A stretch of 33,309 nucleotides of DNA from Rhabdothermincola sp036846205 (GTDB lineage: Bacteria > Actinomycetota > Acidimicrobiia > Acidimicrobiales > Acidimicrobilacustridaceae), in assembly GCF_036846205.1 (NCBI RefSeq), contig NZ_DAIUCK010000024.1, forward strand, positions 1-33,309. Reading direction: 5' to 3'. How positions within the stretch are numbered: position 1 is the first letter of the stretch; each line of letters starts with the position of its first letter. Below, piece after piece: positions 14,144 through 22,797 of the stretch. Made by a program: the position numbers and the translations under genes. A model generated the notes under the pieces. The model was not told where the DNA came from. It saw only the letters and a program-made list of their open reading frames with translations, and did no database searches.

Positions 14144-16081
14144 GTGGCGCAGACCGCTGAATCGACGTACGGAGCGAAGGACATCACCGTCCTCGAGGGC
14201 CTCGAAGCCGTGCGCAAGCGTCCCGGCATGTACATCGGCTCCACCGGGCCGGCCGGGCTTCACCACCTCGTGTACGAGGTCGTCGACAACGCGGTCGACG
14301 AGGCGATGGCTGGGTATGCCAGCCGCATCGACGTCACGCTGTTGCCCGACGGTGGCTGTGAGGTGGTCGATGACGGGCGCGGGATCCCCGTCGATCCCCA
14401 TCCGGATCCGAAGCTGAAGAAGAAGTCGGCCGCCGAGGTGGTCCTCACGGTGCTCCACGCGGGCGGCAAGTTCGGCGGTGACGGCTACAAGGTCTCAGGC
14501 GGGCTCCACGGCGTGGGCGTCTCGGTCGTGAACGCGCTGTCCCGCCGGCTCGAGGTGGAGATCGACCGCGATGGTCAACGCCACTACATGGACTTCGAGA
14601 ACGGCGGGAAGACCAAGACCAGGCTCAAGGTGATCGGCAAGGCGCCACGTGGCCGTACCGGTACGACGGTGCGGTTCTGGCCCGATCCTGCGATCTTCGA
14701 CGAGATCAACTTCCGGGCCCAGACATTGCTGGAGCGCTTCCAGATGATGGCGTTCCTCAACCGGGGCCTCGAGATCCGCTTCGTCGACAAACGACCTGAC
14801 GGGCACCCCGAGCCCGTCGTGTTCAAGTACGCGGGGGGCATCGTCGACTTCGTCCGGCACCTCAACGAGACCAAGGAGCCGCTCTTCAAGCGCATCGGCT
14901 ACTTCGAGCAGGCCGAAGACGACCAGGAAGTGGAGATCGCGTTCCAGTGGAACACCGGCTACCAGACCGACGGCCTCCACTCCTTCGCCAACGGCATCGC
15001 CACCATCGAAGGCGGGATGCACGAGGAGGGCTTCAAGAAGGCTCTCACCAACGTGGTGAACCGCTACGCGCGCGAGAAAGGCCTCATCAAGGAGAAGGAC
15101 GACAACCTCCAGGGTGAGGACATCCGTGAGGGTCTCACGGCGATCATCTCGGTCCGTCTGCGCGAGCCCCAGTTCGAGGGCCAGACGAAGGGCAAGCTCG
15201 GCAACGTGTCGATGCGTTCGCTCGTCGAGCGGGCCACGAACGAGAAGCTGCGTGACTGGTTCGAGGAGAACCCGACCGAGGCCCGCAAGGTCGTGCAGAA
15301 GGCCGTGCAGGCTTCCCGAGCGCGCATCGCCGCCCGCAAGGCCAGGGAGGCCACCCGCCGCAAGTCGGCGCTCGAAGGCGCGGGCATGCCCGACAAGCTG
15401 CGGGACTGCGCGAGCCGCAATCGTGACGAGTGTGAGCTGTTCATCGTCGAGGGTGATTCCGCCGGTGGGTCCGCAGTGCAGGCCCGTAACCCGAACAACC
15501 AGGCGATCCTCCCCATCCGAGGCAAGATCCTCAACGTTGAGCGGGCTCGCATCGACCAGATGCTGAAGAACGCGGAGATCCAGGCACTCATCTCCGCGAT
15601 CGGTGCCGGGGTCGGTGAGGAGTTCGATGTCGAGAAGATCCGCTATGACAAGGTCATCATCATGTGTGACGCCGACGTCGACGGCTCACACATCCGCACC
15701 TTGCTCCTCACCTTTTTCTTCCGGCAGATGAAGGACCTGGTCGAACAGGAGCACGTCTACATCGCCCAGCCCCCGCTGTACTCGACGGTGGTCGGCAAGG
15801 AGAAGGTGTATCTCAAGGACGACCAGGCCAAGGCCGCGTTCCTGCAGGAGCACCCGAACCACAAGAAGGAGTTCCAGCGTTTGAAGGGCCTCGGCGAGAT
15901 GGACTGGGAGGAGCTCGGCGAGACCACGATGGACCCTGCGAACCGGACGCTGCTCAAGGTGTCGGTCGAGGCCGCGGCCATCGCGGACGAGGTCTTCTCC
16001 GTGCTCATGGGTGACGACGTCGAGTCACGCAAGCAGTTCATTGCCAGCAACGCCAAAGACGTGCGCTTCATCGACATCTGA
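14144..16081 (+). CDS. gyrB: DNA gyrase subunit B
   Basis: This 645-residue ATPase subunit pairs with GyrA to introduce negative supercoils. The GHKL ATP-binding site is visible as YEVVDNAVDEA and DGRGIPVDPHP, followed by GGLHGVGVSVVNALS. The TOPRIM domain has VEGDSAGGSAVQARN, LPIRGKILNVERA and the metal-binding MCDADVDGSHIRTLL. The C-terminus ends as usual in RKQFIASNAKDVRFIDI. GTG 14144 is preceded by GGAAAGG. gyrA follows after 14 nt, so they form one operon. Confidence 0.98.
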   Translation: MAQTAESTYGAKDITVLEGLEAVRKRPGMYIGSTGPAGLHHLVYEVVDNAVDEAMAGYASRIDVTLLPDGGCEVVDDGRGIPVDPHPDPKLKKKSAAEVVLTVLHAGGKFGGDGYKVSGGLHGVGVSVVNALSRRLEVEIDRDGQRHYMDFENGGKTKTRLKVIGKAPRGRTGTTVRFWPDPAIFDEINFRAQTLLERFQMMAFLNRGLEIRFVDKRPDGHPEPVVFKYAGGIVDFVRHLNETKEPLFKRIGYFEQAEDDQEVEIAFQWNTGYQTDGLHSFANGIATIEGGMHEEGFKKALTNVVNRYAREKGLIKEKDDNLQGEDIREGLTAIISVRLREPQFEGQTKGKLGNVSMRSLVERATNEKLRDWFEENPTEARKVVQKAVQASRARIAARKAREATRRKSALEGAGMPDKLRDCASRNRDECELFIVEGDSAGGSAVQARNPNNQAILPIRGKILNVERARIDQMLKNAEIQALISAIGAGVGEEFDVEKIRYDKVIIMCDADVDGSHIRTLLLTFFFRQMKDLVEQEHVYIAQPPLYSTVVGKEKVYLKDDQAKAAFLQEHPNHKKEFQRLKGLGEMDWEELGETTMDPANRTLLKVSVEAAAIADEVFSVLMGDDVESRKQFIASNAKDVRFIDI

Positions 16082-16095
16082 GGGATGCCGCTGCC

Positions 16096-18561
16096 ATGAC
16101 CGACATGACTCCCCCTGACGACGGCGAGAACCGAGCCGGTATCAACATCCAACAGATCGAGATCCAGGAGGAGATGGAACGCTCCTTCCTGGACTACGCG
16201 ATGTCGGTCATCACGGCGCGGGCGTTGCCCGACGCGCGCGACGGTCTCAAGCCGGTGCACCGCCGGATCCTGTGGGGCATGTACGACCTGCGCGCGCTTC
16301 CCGACCGGCCGACCCTCAAGTGCGCCCGGGTCACGGGCGAGGTGATGGGCAAGTACCACCCGCACGGCGACAGCGCGATCTACGACGCGTTGGTCCGGAT
16401 GGGGCAGGACTTCTCGCTTCGCCATCCTCTCATCCATCCGAAGGGCAACTTCGGCTCACCAGACGATCCACCTGCGGCGTCGCGCTACACCGAGTGTCGG
16501 CTGGCTCCGATCGCACTGGAGATGCTGGAGGGGATCGACGAGGAGACAGTCGACTTCGCGGATAACTACTCGGGTGAGTTCACCGAGCCGGTCGTCCTTC
16601 CAGCCCGCTTCCCCAACTTGCTGGTCAACGGCAGCCAGGGCATCGCGGTCGGCATGGCCACGAACATCCCCCCGCACAACCTCGCCGAGGTCGTCGACGC
16701 GGTGATCCATCTTCTGGACCACCCCGACGCCACCCCGCAGGACCTCATGCAGTTCGTGACCGGTCCGGACTTCCCCACCGGCGGTCTCATCATGGGGCGC
16801 CAAGGCATTATCGACGCGTACACCACCGGGCGAGGCTCGATCCGCATCCGGGGCAAGGCCGAGATCCAGGAAGGCAGCCGCAACGACCAGATCATCATCA
16901 CCGAGCTTCCCTACCAGGTCAGCCCCGACGCGGTGCTCACGAAGATCCGGGACCTCGTCGAAGCCCGTGAGCTCGACGGCATCGCCGACTTGAACAACGA
17001 GTCCGCCAAGGGCCAGCTCCGGTTGGTGGTCAAGCTCAAGAAAGACGCGCCCGCGCTCGTGGTGCTCAACAACCTCTACAAGCGCACGCCGCTGCAGACG
17101 AACTTCGCGGTCAACTGCGTCGCGCTGGTCGACGGGGTGCCGCGCACGCTCAATCTCCGCGACGCGCTGGTCGCTTACATCGATCACCAGGTCGAGGTGA
17201 TCACGCGCCGGTCGCAGTTCCGGCTCGACAAGGCCCGAGCCCGGGCTCACATCGTCGAGGGTCTCATCAAGGCCCTGGACCTCATTGACGAGATCATCGC
17301 CACCATCCGGGCTTCCGACGACAAGGCCGCGGCGCGCACAGCGCTGATGGCCGAGCCGTTCTCCTTCAGCGAGGTACAGGCCGAGCACATCCTGGACATG
17401 CAGCTCTCCCGGCTCACCCGTCTCGGTCGCACCCAGCTCGAGGAGGAGCTGGCCGAGCTGCGGGAGACCATCGCGGAGCTCGAGGCCATCCTGTCCGACG
17501 AGGGTCGACTCCGGGGCGTGATCAAGACCGAACTGGGTGAGATCAAGGAGCGATACGGGGAGCCGAGGCGCAGCCAGATCACCTTCGATGTGGGTGACCT
17601 CGACATCGAGGACCTGATCGAGGACGAAGAGCTCGTGGTGACGATGTCGGCGAAGGGCTACATCAAGACCATGGCGTCCGACGTCTTCCGCACCCAGAGC
17701 CGAGGAGGTCGCGGGGTGGCCGGCGCGAAGCTCAAGGACGAGGACTACGTCACCCACATCATCCACACGTCCGCGCACGCCTACCTGCTCTTCTTCTCCA
17801 GTCGTGGGCGGGTGTACCGGCTGAAGGCGCACGAGATCCCGATGAAGGAGCGCACGGCTCGGGCCACAGCGATCGTGAACCTGCTCCCGCTCCAGCCGGG
17901 AGAGACGATCCAGTCGATCATCGACACCCGGGACTACGAGACGAACCGGTTCCTGTTCTTCTGCACCAAGAACGGCCAGGTCAAGAAGACGAAGTTCACC
18001 GAGTACGACTCGTCGCTGCGAACCGGCCTGATCGCACTGAACCTTCGCGAGGGTGACGAACTGGTGAAGGTGATCCCCACCAACGGCACCGACGACATCT
18101 TCCTCGTGAGCCGCAAGGGCATGGCGATCCGCTTCTCCGAAGAGGAGGTGCGGGCCATGGGACGGGCGGCGGCCGGCGTGCGCGGCATGCGGCTCAAGGA
18201 AGGCGACCAGGTCGTCTCCTGTGACGTGGCTCGCGACGACGCCAGCATCCTGATCGTCACCAATGGCGGATACGGCAAGCGCACCCAGCTCGACAAGTTC
18301 AACCGGCAGGGCCGCGGGGGTCAGGGGGTGCGCGGCATCAAGCTCACGGCGAAGAAGGGCGAGGTGGTCTCCGCGTTCATGGTCGGCCTCGACGACGAGA
18401 TCTTCGTGATCGCGTCGAGCGGGGTGGTCATCCGCATGCCGGTGCGGCAGATCTCGTCCCAGGGCCGCGATGCGACCGGCGTGAGGGTGATGAACCTCGA
18501 TCCTGACCAGGTCGTCGCCGCGGCGGCGCCGGTGCTGCAAGCCGACGACGATCAGAACTGA
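16096..18561 (+). CDS. gyrA: DNA gyrase subunit A
   Basis: This 821-residue subunit breaks and rejoins DNA. The catalytic tyrosine is Tyr131 in AASRYTECRL. The quinolone-determining segment reads HGDSAIYDALVRMGQ, with Ser93 and Asp97 at the positions equal to E. coli Ser83 and Asp87, the quinolone-sensitive type (mycobacteria have Ala at the first). The C-terminal beta-pinwheel carries a GyrA box variant, RQGRGGQG, near residue 735, needed for DNA wrapping. ATG 16096 follows gyrB closely. Confidence 0.98.
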   Translation: MTDMTPPDDGENRAGINIQQIEIQEEMERSFLDYAMSVITARALPDARDGLKPVHRRILWGMYDLRALPDRPTLKCARVTGEVMGKYHPHGDSAIYDALVRMGQDFSLRHPLIHPKGNFGSPDDPPAASRYTECRLAPIALEMLEGIDEETVDFADNYSGEFTEPVVLPARFPNLLVNGSQGIAVGMATNIPPHNLAEVVDAVIHLLDHPDATPQDLMQFVTGPDFPTGGLIMGRQGIIDAYTTGRGSIRIRGKAEIQEGSRNDQIIITELPYQVSPDAVLTKIRDLVEARELDGIADLNNESAKGQLRLVVKLKKDAPALVVLNNLYKRTPLQTNFAVNCVALVDGVPRTLNLRDALVAYIDHQVEVITRRSQFRLDKARARAHIVEGLIKALDLIDEIIATIRASDDKAAARTALMAEPFSFSEVQAEHILDMQLSRLTRLGRTQLEEELAELRETIAELEAILSDEGRLRGVIKTELGEIKERYGEPRRSQITFDVGDLDIEDLIEDEELVVTMSAKGYIKTMASDVFRTQSRGGRGVAGAKLKDEDYVTHIIHTSAHAYLLFFSSRGRVYRLKAHEIPMKERTARATAIVNLLPLQPGETIQSIIDTRDYETNRFLFFCTKNGQVKKTKFTEYDSSLRTGLIALNLREGDELVKVIPTNGTDDIFLVSRKGMAIRFSEEEVRAMGRAAAGVRGMRLKEGDQVVSCDVARDDASILIVTNGGYGKRTQLDKFNRQGRGGQGVRGIKLTAKKGEVVSAFMVGLDDEIFVIASSGVVIRMPVRQISSQGRDATGVRVMNLDPDQVVAAAAPVLQADDDQN

Positions 18562-18581
18562 TCACTCGGTCGCCCGTACCG

Positions 18582-18606
18582 CCGGCTCGAGCCGGTTGTC
18601 TCTTCC
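18582..18606 (+). terminator. Probable terminator after gyrA
   Basis: The perfect palindrome CCGGCTCGAGCCGG (18582-18595) can form a compact hairpin and is followed by the pyrimidine-rich TTGTCTCTTCC. It lies 20 nt after the gyrA stop codon and before the next gene's ribosome-binding site. Confidence 0.5.
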
Positions 18607-18639
18607 CCCGCCTGCTGTCGATACCGGAAGGACACGCGG

Positions 18640-18975
18640 ATGGGAGGAAGACGGGCTACACGAGTGGCGGACGGTCGAGCCTGCGCTGACACCGGGCAGG
18701 TGGCTCCGCTGCTCGCGCTGGTGGTGATCGTCGCCGCCGTTGGGATGTTGCTGATCGCTCGGGTGGCGGCGACCGCCGGGGAGCGAGCCCGGGCCCGCAA
18801 CGCCGCCGATGCGGCGGCTCTGGCGGGGGTGAGCGGCACCGAGGCGGACGCCAGGTCGTTGGCGGAGGCGAACGGTGGGGTGCTCGTGCGCTTCGTGCGC
18901 GTTGAACGTGTTGTGGAGGTCACGGTCCGGGTAGGGGGCTCCCATGCGTCAGCACGGGCCGCCCGAGGAGGCTGA
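18640..18975 (+). CDS. TadE/TadG-like small membrane protein
   Basis: This 111-residue protein has a short basic N-terminus, one hydrophobic helix (VAPLLALVVIVAAVGMLLIA), then ARARNAADAAALAGV, the hallmark of the Tad/TadE-like domain of Flp pilus-associated proteins. The rest is short and hydrophilic. Such proteins carry a pilin-like N-terminal helix and are often exported to the outer face of the membrane. ATG 18640 follows GGAAGGA (18626-18632) at 7 nt. No Tad secretion genes are visible nearby, so its partner machinery, if any, is elsewhere. Confidence 0.75.
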   Translation: MGGRRATRVADGRACADTGQVAPLLALVVIVAAVGMLLIARVAATAGERARARNAADAAALAGVSGTEADARSLAEANGGVLVRFVRVERVVEVTVRVGGSHASARAARGG

Positions 18976-19037
18976 AGCGCGGCTGTCGTCGGTTGATCAC
19001 CTGGACGGTGCCGAGGGGCTCACCCTCCGTGATCCCG

Positions 19038-19043
19038 TACACT
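19038..19043 (+). promoter_or_regulatory. Possible -10 box before the DUF3566 gene
   Basis: TACACT lies 8 nt before ATG 19052, close to the leaderless spacing seen elsewhere in the window. It supports the shorter start of the downstream gene. Confidence 0.3.
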
Positions 19044-19051
19044 TCCGGGCG

Positions 19052-19714
19052 ATGCCGACCGATCCCCTCCCCGCCCGAGCGGCGGGCGACGACGCGTTCC
19101 TCGACGAGCTGGCGGCGTCGGTGGTGGTGTCGGAGGCGATCCTCGATCCCCCGGTCGGTGCGACGGCCCACGGCGGTGGGGTCAACGGAGAACGGTATGG
19201 CGAGGAGACCTCGAGCCGCCCGCAGCCCACGTCGATCCCCACCGGGGTGCCGCTGGAGGCCCGGCAGGTCGAGCGGCTCGTCCGGCGAGTCCGCCTGTGG
19301 TCGGTGCTGCGGGTGTCACTGGTCTTCTACAGCTGCCTCTGGTTGGTGACCACGGTGGCCGGCGTGATCCTGTGGCGGATGGCGCTCTCTGGTGGCCTGC
19401 TCGACAACGCCGAGAGCTTCCTGGCCGAGTTGCTGTCGCTGGAATCGTTCTCGATCGACGGAGGGACGGTGCTGCGCGCCTCGGTGATCGCCGGGGCGGT
19501 CTTCGTCGTCGCCGGCACGACGATGACGGTCTTGCTGGTCCTGCTGTTCAACCTGATCAGCGAGCTCACCGGCGGGATCCGCCTAGCGGTGGTCGAGCTC
19601 GAGACCGCTCGTCCGGTCACCACCGACGATCTGCCCGGCGGCAGGCTGCCGGCTCGGTGGGCTCGGCGCGCGACGGCCCGTTCGGGCTCGCCGGCCGCCG
19701 ATCGCGTCCGCTAG
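19052..19714 (+). CDS. DUF3566 family membrane protein
   Basis: This protein of about 220 residues has a polar N-terminus, then RRVRLWSVLRVSLVFYSCLW, the start of the conserved DUF3566 region, with one transmembrane helix continuing through LVTTVAGVILWRMA. A second helix (VIAGAVFVVAGTTMTVLLVLLFNLI) is followed by SELTGGIRLAVVELE. DUF3566 proteins lie just downstream of gyrA in mycobacteria and relatives; their function is unknown. The start is uncertain: ATG 18944 is in frame with a GGGGG-rich upstream sequence and would add 36 residues, overlapping the previous gene by 32 nt. Confidence 0.8.
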   Translation: MPTDPLPARAAGDDAFLDELAASVVVSEAILDPPVGATAHGGGVNGERYGEETSSRPQPTSIPTGVPLEARQVERLVRRVRLWSVLRVSLVFYSCLWLVTTVAGVILWRMALSGGLLDNAESFLAELLSLESFSIDGGTVLRASVIAGAVFVVAGTTMTVLLVLLFNLISELTGGIRLAVVELETARPVTTDDLPGGRLPARWARRATARSGSPAADRVR

Positions 19715-19731
19715 CGTTCATCGTCCGGTAC

Positions 19732-19805
19732 GGGGCTATAGCTCAGTCGGTTAGAGCGCATCCCTGATAAGGATGAGGTCGCTGGTTCGATTCCAGCTAG
19801 CCCCA
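19732..19805 (+). tRNA. tRNA-Ile (anticodon GAT)
   Basis: The acceptor strands GGGGCTA and TAGCCCC pair perfectly. The D-arm GCTC-AGTCGGTTA-GAGC, the anticodon stem CATCC/GGATG with loop CTGATAA (anticodon GAT at 19766-19768), and the T-arm with GGTTCGATTCC are all standard. The discriminator is A and the 3' CCA is not encoded (the next bases are CCC), usual for actinobacteria. tRNA-Ile downstream of gyrA is the mycobacterial arrangement too. Confidence 0.97.
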
Positions 19806-19856
19806 CCCCCCGGCGCATGCCTGGCTGCAGCGCTCGACCACCTCCGGAGACCGCCC

Positions 19857-19994
19857 ATGAAGATGGTCCGCAAGGCACTGATCGCCGTCGGCCTCGCAGG
19901 CATCGTCGCGGCGATCTTGCGGTTGCGAGGCACGGGCGGCACCCCGCCCAAGGACGGGGGCTGGCGAGAGCTGGCTGGCCCCGAGCTGAGCTGA
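19857..19994 (+). CDS. 45-residue single-helix membrane peptide
   Basis: The product begins MKMVRKALIAVGLAGIVAAI, one predicted transmembrane helix with positive inside residues, followed by a short tail LRLRGTGGTPPKDGGWRELAG. A GGAGA motif lies about 8 nt before ATG 19857, which supports real translation. It fills the 51-nt-leader gap between tRNA-Ile and the next gene and ends 15 nt before it. I do not recognise the family and cannot assign a function. Confidence 0.55.
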   Translation: MKMVRKALIAVGLAGIVAAILRLRGTGGTPPKDGGWRELAGPELS

Positions 19995-20009
19995 CCGGCG
20001 GTCCCGACG

Positions 20010-20999
20010 ATGCGTGTCGCCGTCCTGGGGGCGGGTGCGGTGGGTACCCGCCTGGCACGCCAGCTCGTGTCGACCGAGCAGGTGTCCGAGGTGGTGCTGC
20101 GCGACCCGAACCGGTCCCGCCTGGAGGACGTGGCCCGGTCGCTCGGGGAAGGTGCGATTGCCGACTCGTCCGGGTTGCTCGAGCCTCTCGACGCGGACGT
20201 GGTCGTGCTGGCCGGGGATCCAGGCGCCCATGACGTCCTCGCAGCCCGGTTCCTGCGGGCCAACCAGCACGTCGTCTCGGTGAGCGACGACCTTCGGGAC
20301 GTGCGGGCGTTGCTCGAGCTCGACAGCGAGGCGCGGGAACGGGGCCGATCGGTGGTGGTCGGGGCTGGGTTCGCACCTGGGCTCACGTGCGTGCTCGCGG
20401 CGCACGGTGCGCGCCGCTTCGACACGGTCGACGAGGTTCACGTCGCCAAGGTCGGCACCGGCGGGCCGGCCTGTGCCCGCCAGCACCACCGCGCGCTCGG
20501 TCGGATGGCCCTCGACTGGCGCGAGGGTGGCTGGGTACAACGACCTCCGATGTCGGGGCGGGAGCTGGCCTGGTTTCCTGATCCGGTCGGCGCGCAGGAC
20601 TGCTACCGCGCTGCGCTCCCCGACGCCTTGCTGCTCGTCCCGGCCTTCCCGGGTGTCCAGCGGGTGACCTCTCGCGTGGCCGCCACCCGTCGCGACCGGC
20701 TCACCGCTCGTCTACCGATGCTCTGGCCAACCCATCCCGAAGGTGGTCCAGGTGCGGTGCGGGTGGAGATCCGGGGTCGACGAGGTTGCGCTCGTGACGT
20801 GGCCGTGTTCGGTGTGATGGACCGGCCGGCGGTGGCAGCGGGCGCGGTCGCGGCGGTGGCCGCGTGGTGGGCAGCCGAAGGCCGGCTCGCACGCCATGGG
20901 GCTGCCGGTCTCGCTGAGCTGGCCGAACCGCTCCCGTTCCTGCTCGAGCTGGGCCGCCGCGGCGTGCGTGCCGCGGTGTTCGAGGGCGATGCGCCGTGA
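20010..20999 (+). CDS. Saccharopine dehydrogenase-like NAD(P)-binding oxidoreductase
   Basis: This 329-residue protein starts with a Rossmann fold (MRVAVLGAGAVGTRLARQL, GAGAVG at residues 7-12). It continues with DADVVVLAGDPGAHDVLA and VVGAGFAPGLTCVLAAHGA, the pattern of saccharopine dehydrogenase/homoserine dehydrogenase-like proteins. The C-terminal half is alpha/beta and not diagnostic. The natural substrate cannot be read from the sequence. ATG 20010 has no strong ribosome-binding site; it follows the 45-residue peptide gene by 15 nt, so the two may be co-transcribed. Confidence 0.8.
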   Translation: MRVAVLGAGAVGTRLARQLVSTEQVSEVVLRDPNRSRLEDVARSLGEGAIADSSGLLEPLDADVVVLAGDPGAHDVLAARFLRANQHVVSVSDDLRDVRALLELDSEARERGRSVVVGAGFAPGLTCVLAAHGARRFDTVDEVHVAKVGTGGPACARQHHRALGRMALDWREGGWVQRPPMSGRELAWFPDPVGAQDCYRAALPDALLLVPAFPGVQRVTSRVAATRRDRLTARLPMLWPTHPEGGPGAVRVEIRGRRGCARDVAVFGVMDRPAVAAGAVAAVAAWWAAEGRLARHGAAGLAELAEPLPFLLELGRRGVRAAVFEGDAP

Positions 21000-21137
21000 G
21001 GCTCCAGCAACCGCTCTTCTAGTGCGTTTGACCTAGTCTTGGTCACGTTTCGCGCGGCCGGCCATCCCTCGCGACACGTAGCGCGCGCCGTCGTGTTTCG
21101 GATGCATGACGTCTCAGGTCTTCGCCCTCTGCTCTCC

Positions 21138-21165
21138 TAAAGTCGCGCTCCGTGGTGGACGAAAA
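21138..21165 (+). promoter_or_regulatory. Possible sigma-28 (FliA/WhiG)-type promoter
   Basis: TAAA (21138-21141, within CTAAAGT) and GACGAAAA (21158-21165) are separated by 16 nt. The second matches the consensus GCCGATAA at 6 of 8 positions. The predicted transcript would begin about 25 nt before the sigma-factor gene and include its ribosome-binding site. Confidence 0.4.
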
Positions 21166-21195
21166 CCTCTGGGCGTTGTGACTGGGAGGGTCCGC

Positions 21196-22041
21196 ATGCG
21201 AAGCGACAAGGGCGAGGCGCACGATCTCACCGCGTTGATCGAAGAGCATCTCCCCCTCGTGAAGCACATCGTGTTCCAGGTTGCCGTGCACTTTCCGCGC
21301 CACGTCGATCGGGACGAGCTGGCACGAGCCGGCGCGCTCGGACTGGTCGAGGCTGCCCGCCGGTATGACGAAGCCCGGGGTGTGCCCTTCGACCGTTTCG
21401 CCGCGCAGCGGATCCGCGGAGCGATCCTCGATGCCGTGCGAGCCGCCGATTGGGCTCCCCGCTCGGTGCGCACGCTCGCTCGGAAGCTCGAGTCGGTCGA
21501 ACAGCGACTTGCCACCCAGTTGGGTCGGCTGCCAGGTCCGGCGGAGATGGCTGAGGCGCTGGGTATGACCCAGGCCGAGTTGGCCCGGCTGCAGGACCGG
21601 CTGTTCCGGTCGGTGGTCCTGGCCCTCGAGCACGAGGTGACCGACGACAGCGACGAGGACCTCACCCTGGTCGACGTCCTGTGCGACCGGGCCCAGGTCG
21701 AGCCCCTGGAGGAGCTCGAGACCCGCGAGCTCCACGCCTACCTGCGTGACGCCGTGGAGCTCCTGCCGGAGCGGCAACGGCTGGTGATCGTCGGCTACTT
21801 CCTCGAAGGTCGCAGCTCGCAGGAGCTCGCTCGCTTCCTCGGGGTGACCGAATCGCGAGTGTCCCAGCTGCGCTCCGAGGCCCTGGCCATGCTCAAGGAG
21901 GGCATCGAAGCCCAGTACTCGGGCCCGGTGGCCGCTCCGGAGCAGGCGAGCGGGCGGGTGGCCCGCCGGAAGGCCAGCTACGCGGCCGCGATCGCGGATG
22001 CCAGCGCGTGGCGGAGCCGGCTCACCCCGGTTGCGGTCTAG
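21196..22041 (+). CDS. RNA polymerase sigma factor of the FliA/WhiG (sigma-28) type
   Basis: This 281-residue sigma-70-family factor has region 2 (LPLVKHIVFQVAVHFPRHVDRDEL...AARRYDEARGVPFDRFAAQR), with IRGAILDAVRAADWAPRSVR typical of the FliA/WhiG subgroup. Region 3 carries LGRLPGPAEMAEALGM, and region 4 has LPERQRLVIVGYFLEGRSSQ followed by the DNA-binding helix GVTESRVSQLRSEA. A C-terminal tail of about 50 residues is extra. ATG 21196 follows GGGAGGG by 5 nt and is preferred over ATG 21106. FliA-type factors control motility, and WhiG controls sporulation; neither system is in the window, so the regulon is unknown. Confidence 0.88.
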   Translation: MRSDKGEAHDLTALIEEHLPLVKHIVFQVAVHFPRHVDRDELARAGALGLVEAARRYDEARGVPFDRFAAQRIRGAILDAVRAADWAPRSVRTLARKLESVEQRLATQLGRLPGPAEMAEALGMTQAELARLQDRLFRSVVLALEHEVTDDSDEDLTLVDVLCDRAQVEPLEELETRELHAYLRDAVELLPERQRLVIVGYFLEGRSSQELARFLGVTESRVSQLRSEALAMLKEGIEAQYSGPVAAPEQASGRVARRKASYAAAIADASAWRSRLTPVAV

Positions 22042-22097
22042 GCGGGGTCTGCTCCTGGGGTCGAAGCTGCCGGTCCCGCGCCGCTACCCACCCCGCC
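22041..22097. terminator. Inverted repeat between convergent genes, possible terminator
   Basis: GGCGGGGT (22041-22048) and ACCCCGCC (22090-22097) are perfect 8-bp inverted repeats across a 41-nt loop, between the sigma-factor and YcnI-like stop codons. The long loop makes termination uncertain. Confidence 0.3.
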
Positions 22098-22107
22098 GGG
22101 TGAGTGG

Positions 22108-22797
22108 TCATCCGCGGCGGCGGTGGCGGAGGTAGAGCACCGCTGCTCCGCCGATGATGACGGCGACCACCACACCGAACACCGCCAGCCCCGCGGTGCT
22201 GGCGGGGGAGCCCTCTTCGGTGATCGCCGAGTCTGCAGCAGTCGAGGGTGGCGCGGTGGAGGCCGGTGCCGTGGTAGTGGTCGTGGTGCTGGGTGGGGCG
22301 ATGGAGCGAGGCAGCGTGATCGAGGGGGCGACGTTGGGTGGCTCCGCGGCGCCGGGAGCGGGTACCTCCACCCAGGCCTCCTCGAGGTCACCGCACTGCT
22401 GGATGGTCTTCAGCCAGATCGTCTCGCTGGCCTCGCCCCACACTCGCATCGTGGCGGTGAAGGTGATGCGCTGGTGGTCGGGCACCGACCCGCCGCTCCA
22501 GCCGAACTGGTCGGGCCCGAGGTCGACCACCCAGCCCGGTTGTGGTTGGGGGGTCACGTCGGCGACGTTGCTCGGGATCTGCACGCGCAGTGCGTTGGTG
22601 GGCTGACCCTGGCAGCCATGGTCGAAGGTGAACTCGACGGTGGCGATCCCGTCGTCGGTGACCTGTGTCGCCTTGGCGTTCACGTGCGCTGCGGCCACCG
22701 ACGGGAGCAGCACCGAGACGGTGAGGGCGGCAAACACCGAGCACACGGCTCGCACGAAGCCGTTGACTCGGGTGGTGGGGGCGTTCCATGCGCTCAT
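22108..22797 (-). CDS. YcnI-like (DUF1775) secreted copper-binding membrane-anchored protein
   Basis: This 229-residue protein has a signal peptide ending about SVAAA, so the mature protein would begin with His (HVNAKATQ), the N-terminal copper ligand of YcnI proteins. The DUF1775 domain contains FDHGCQGQPTNALRVQIPSN, PGWVVDLG and LKTIQQCGDLEEAWVEVP, with two cysteines that could form a disulfide. A Pro/Thr/Ser linker and a C-terminal helix (AVFGVVVAVIIGGAAVLYL) with a basic tail anchor it. Its ATG shares one base with the copCD stop (TGATG). The copCD-ycnI order is the same as Bacillus subtilis ycnJ-ycnI, which handles copper. Confidence 0.88.
   Translation of the reverse strand: MSAWNAPTTRVNGFVRAVCSVFAALTVSVLLPSVAAAHVNAKATQVTDDGIATVEFTFDHGCQGQPTNALRVQIPSNVADVTPQPQPGWVVDLGPDQFGWSGGSVPDHQRITFTATMRVWGEASETIWLKTIQQCGDLEEAWVEVPAPGAAEPPNVAPSITLPRSIAPPSTTTTTTAPASTAPPSTAADSAITEEGSPASTAGLAVFGVVVAVIIGGAAVLYLRHRRRG

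Noticed and set aside
16456..18540. A 694-codon open frame on the minus strand opposite gyrA
   Set aside because: It lies entirely antisense to gyrA, has His/Arg/Asp/Gly-rich composition and no recognisable domain. Long antisense frames are expected opposite GC-rich genes.
21000..21137. A riboswitch upstream of the sigma factor
   Set aside because: The stretch has no match that I recognise to c-di-GMP or other common riboswitch cores. A promoter explanation fits better.
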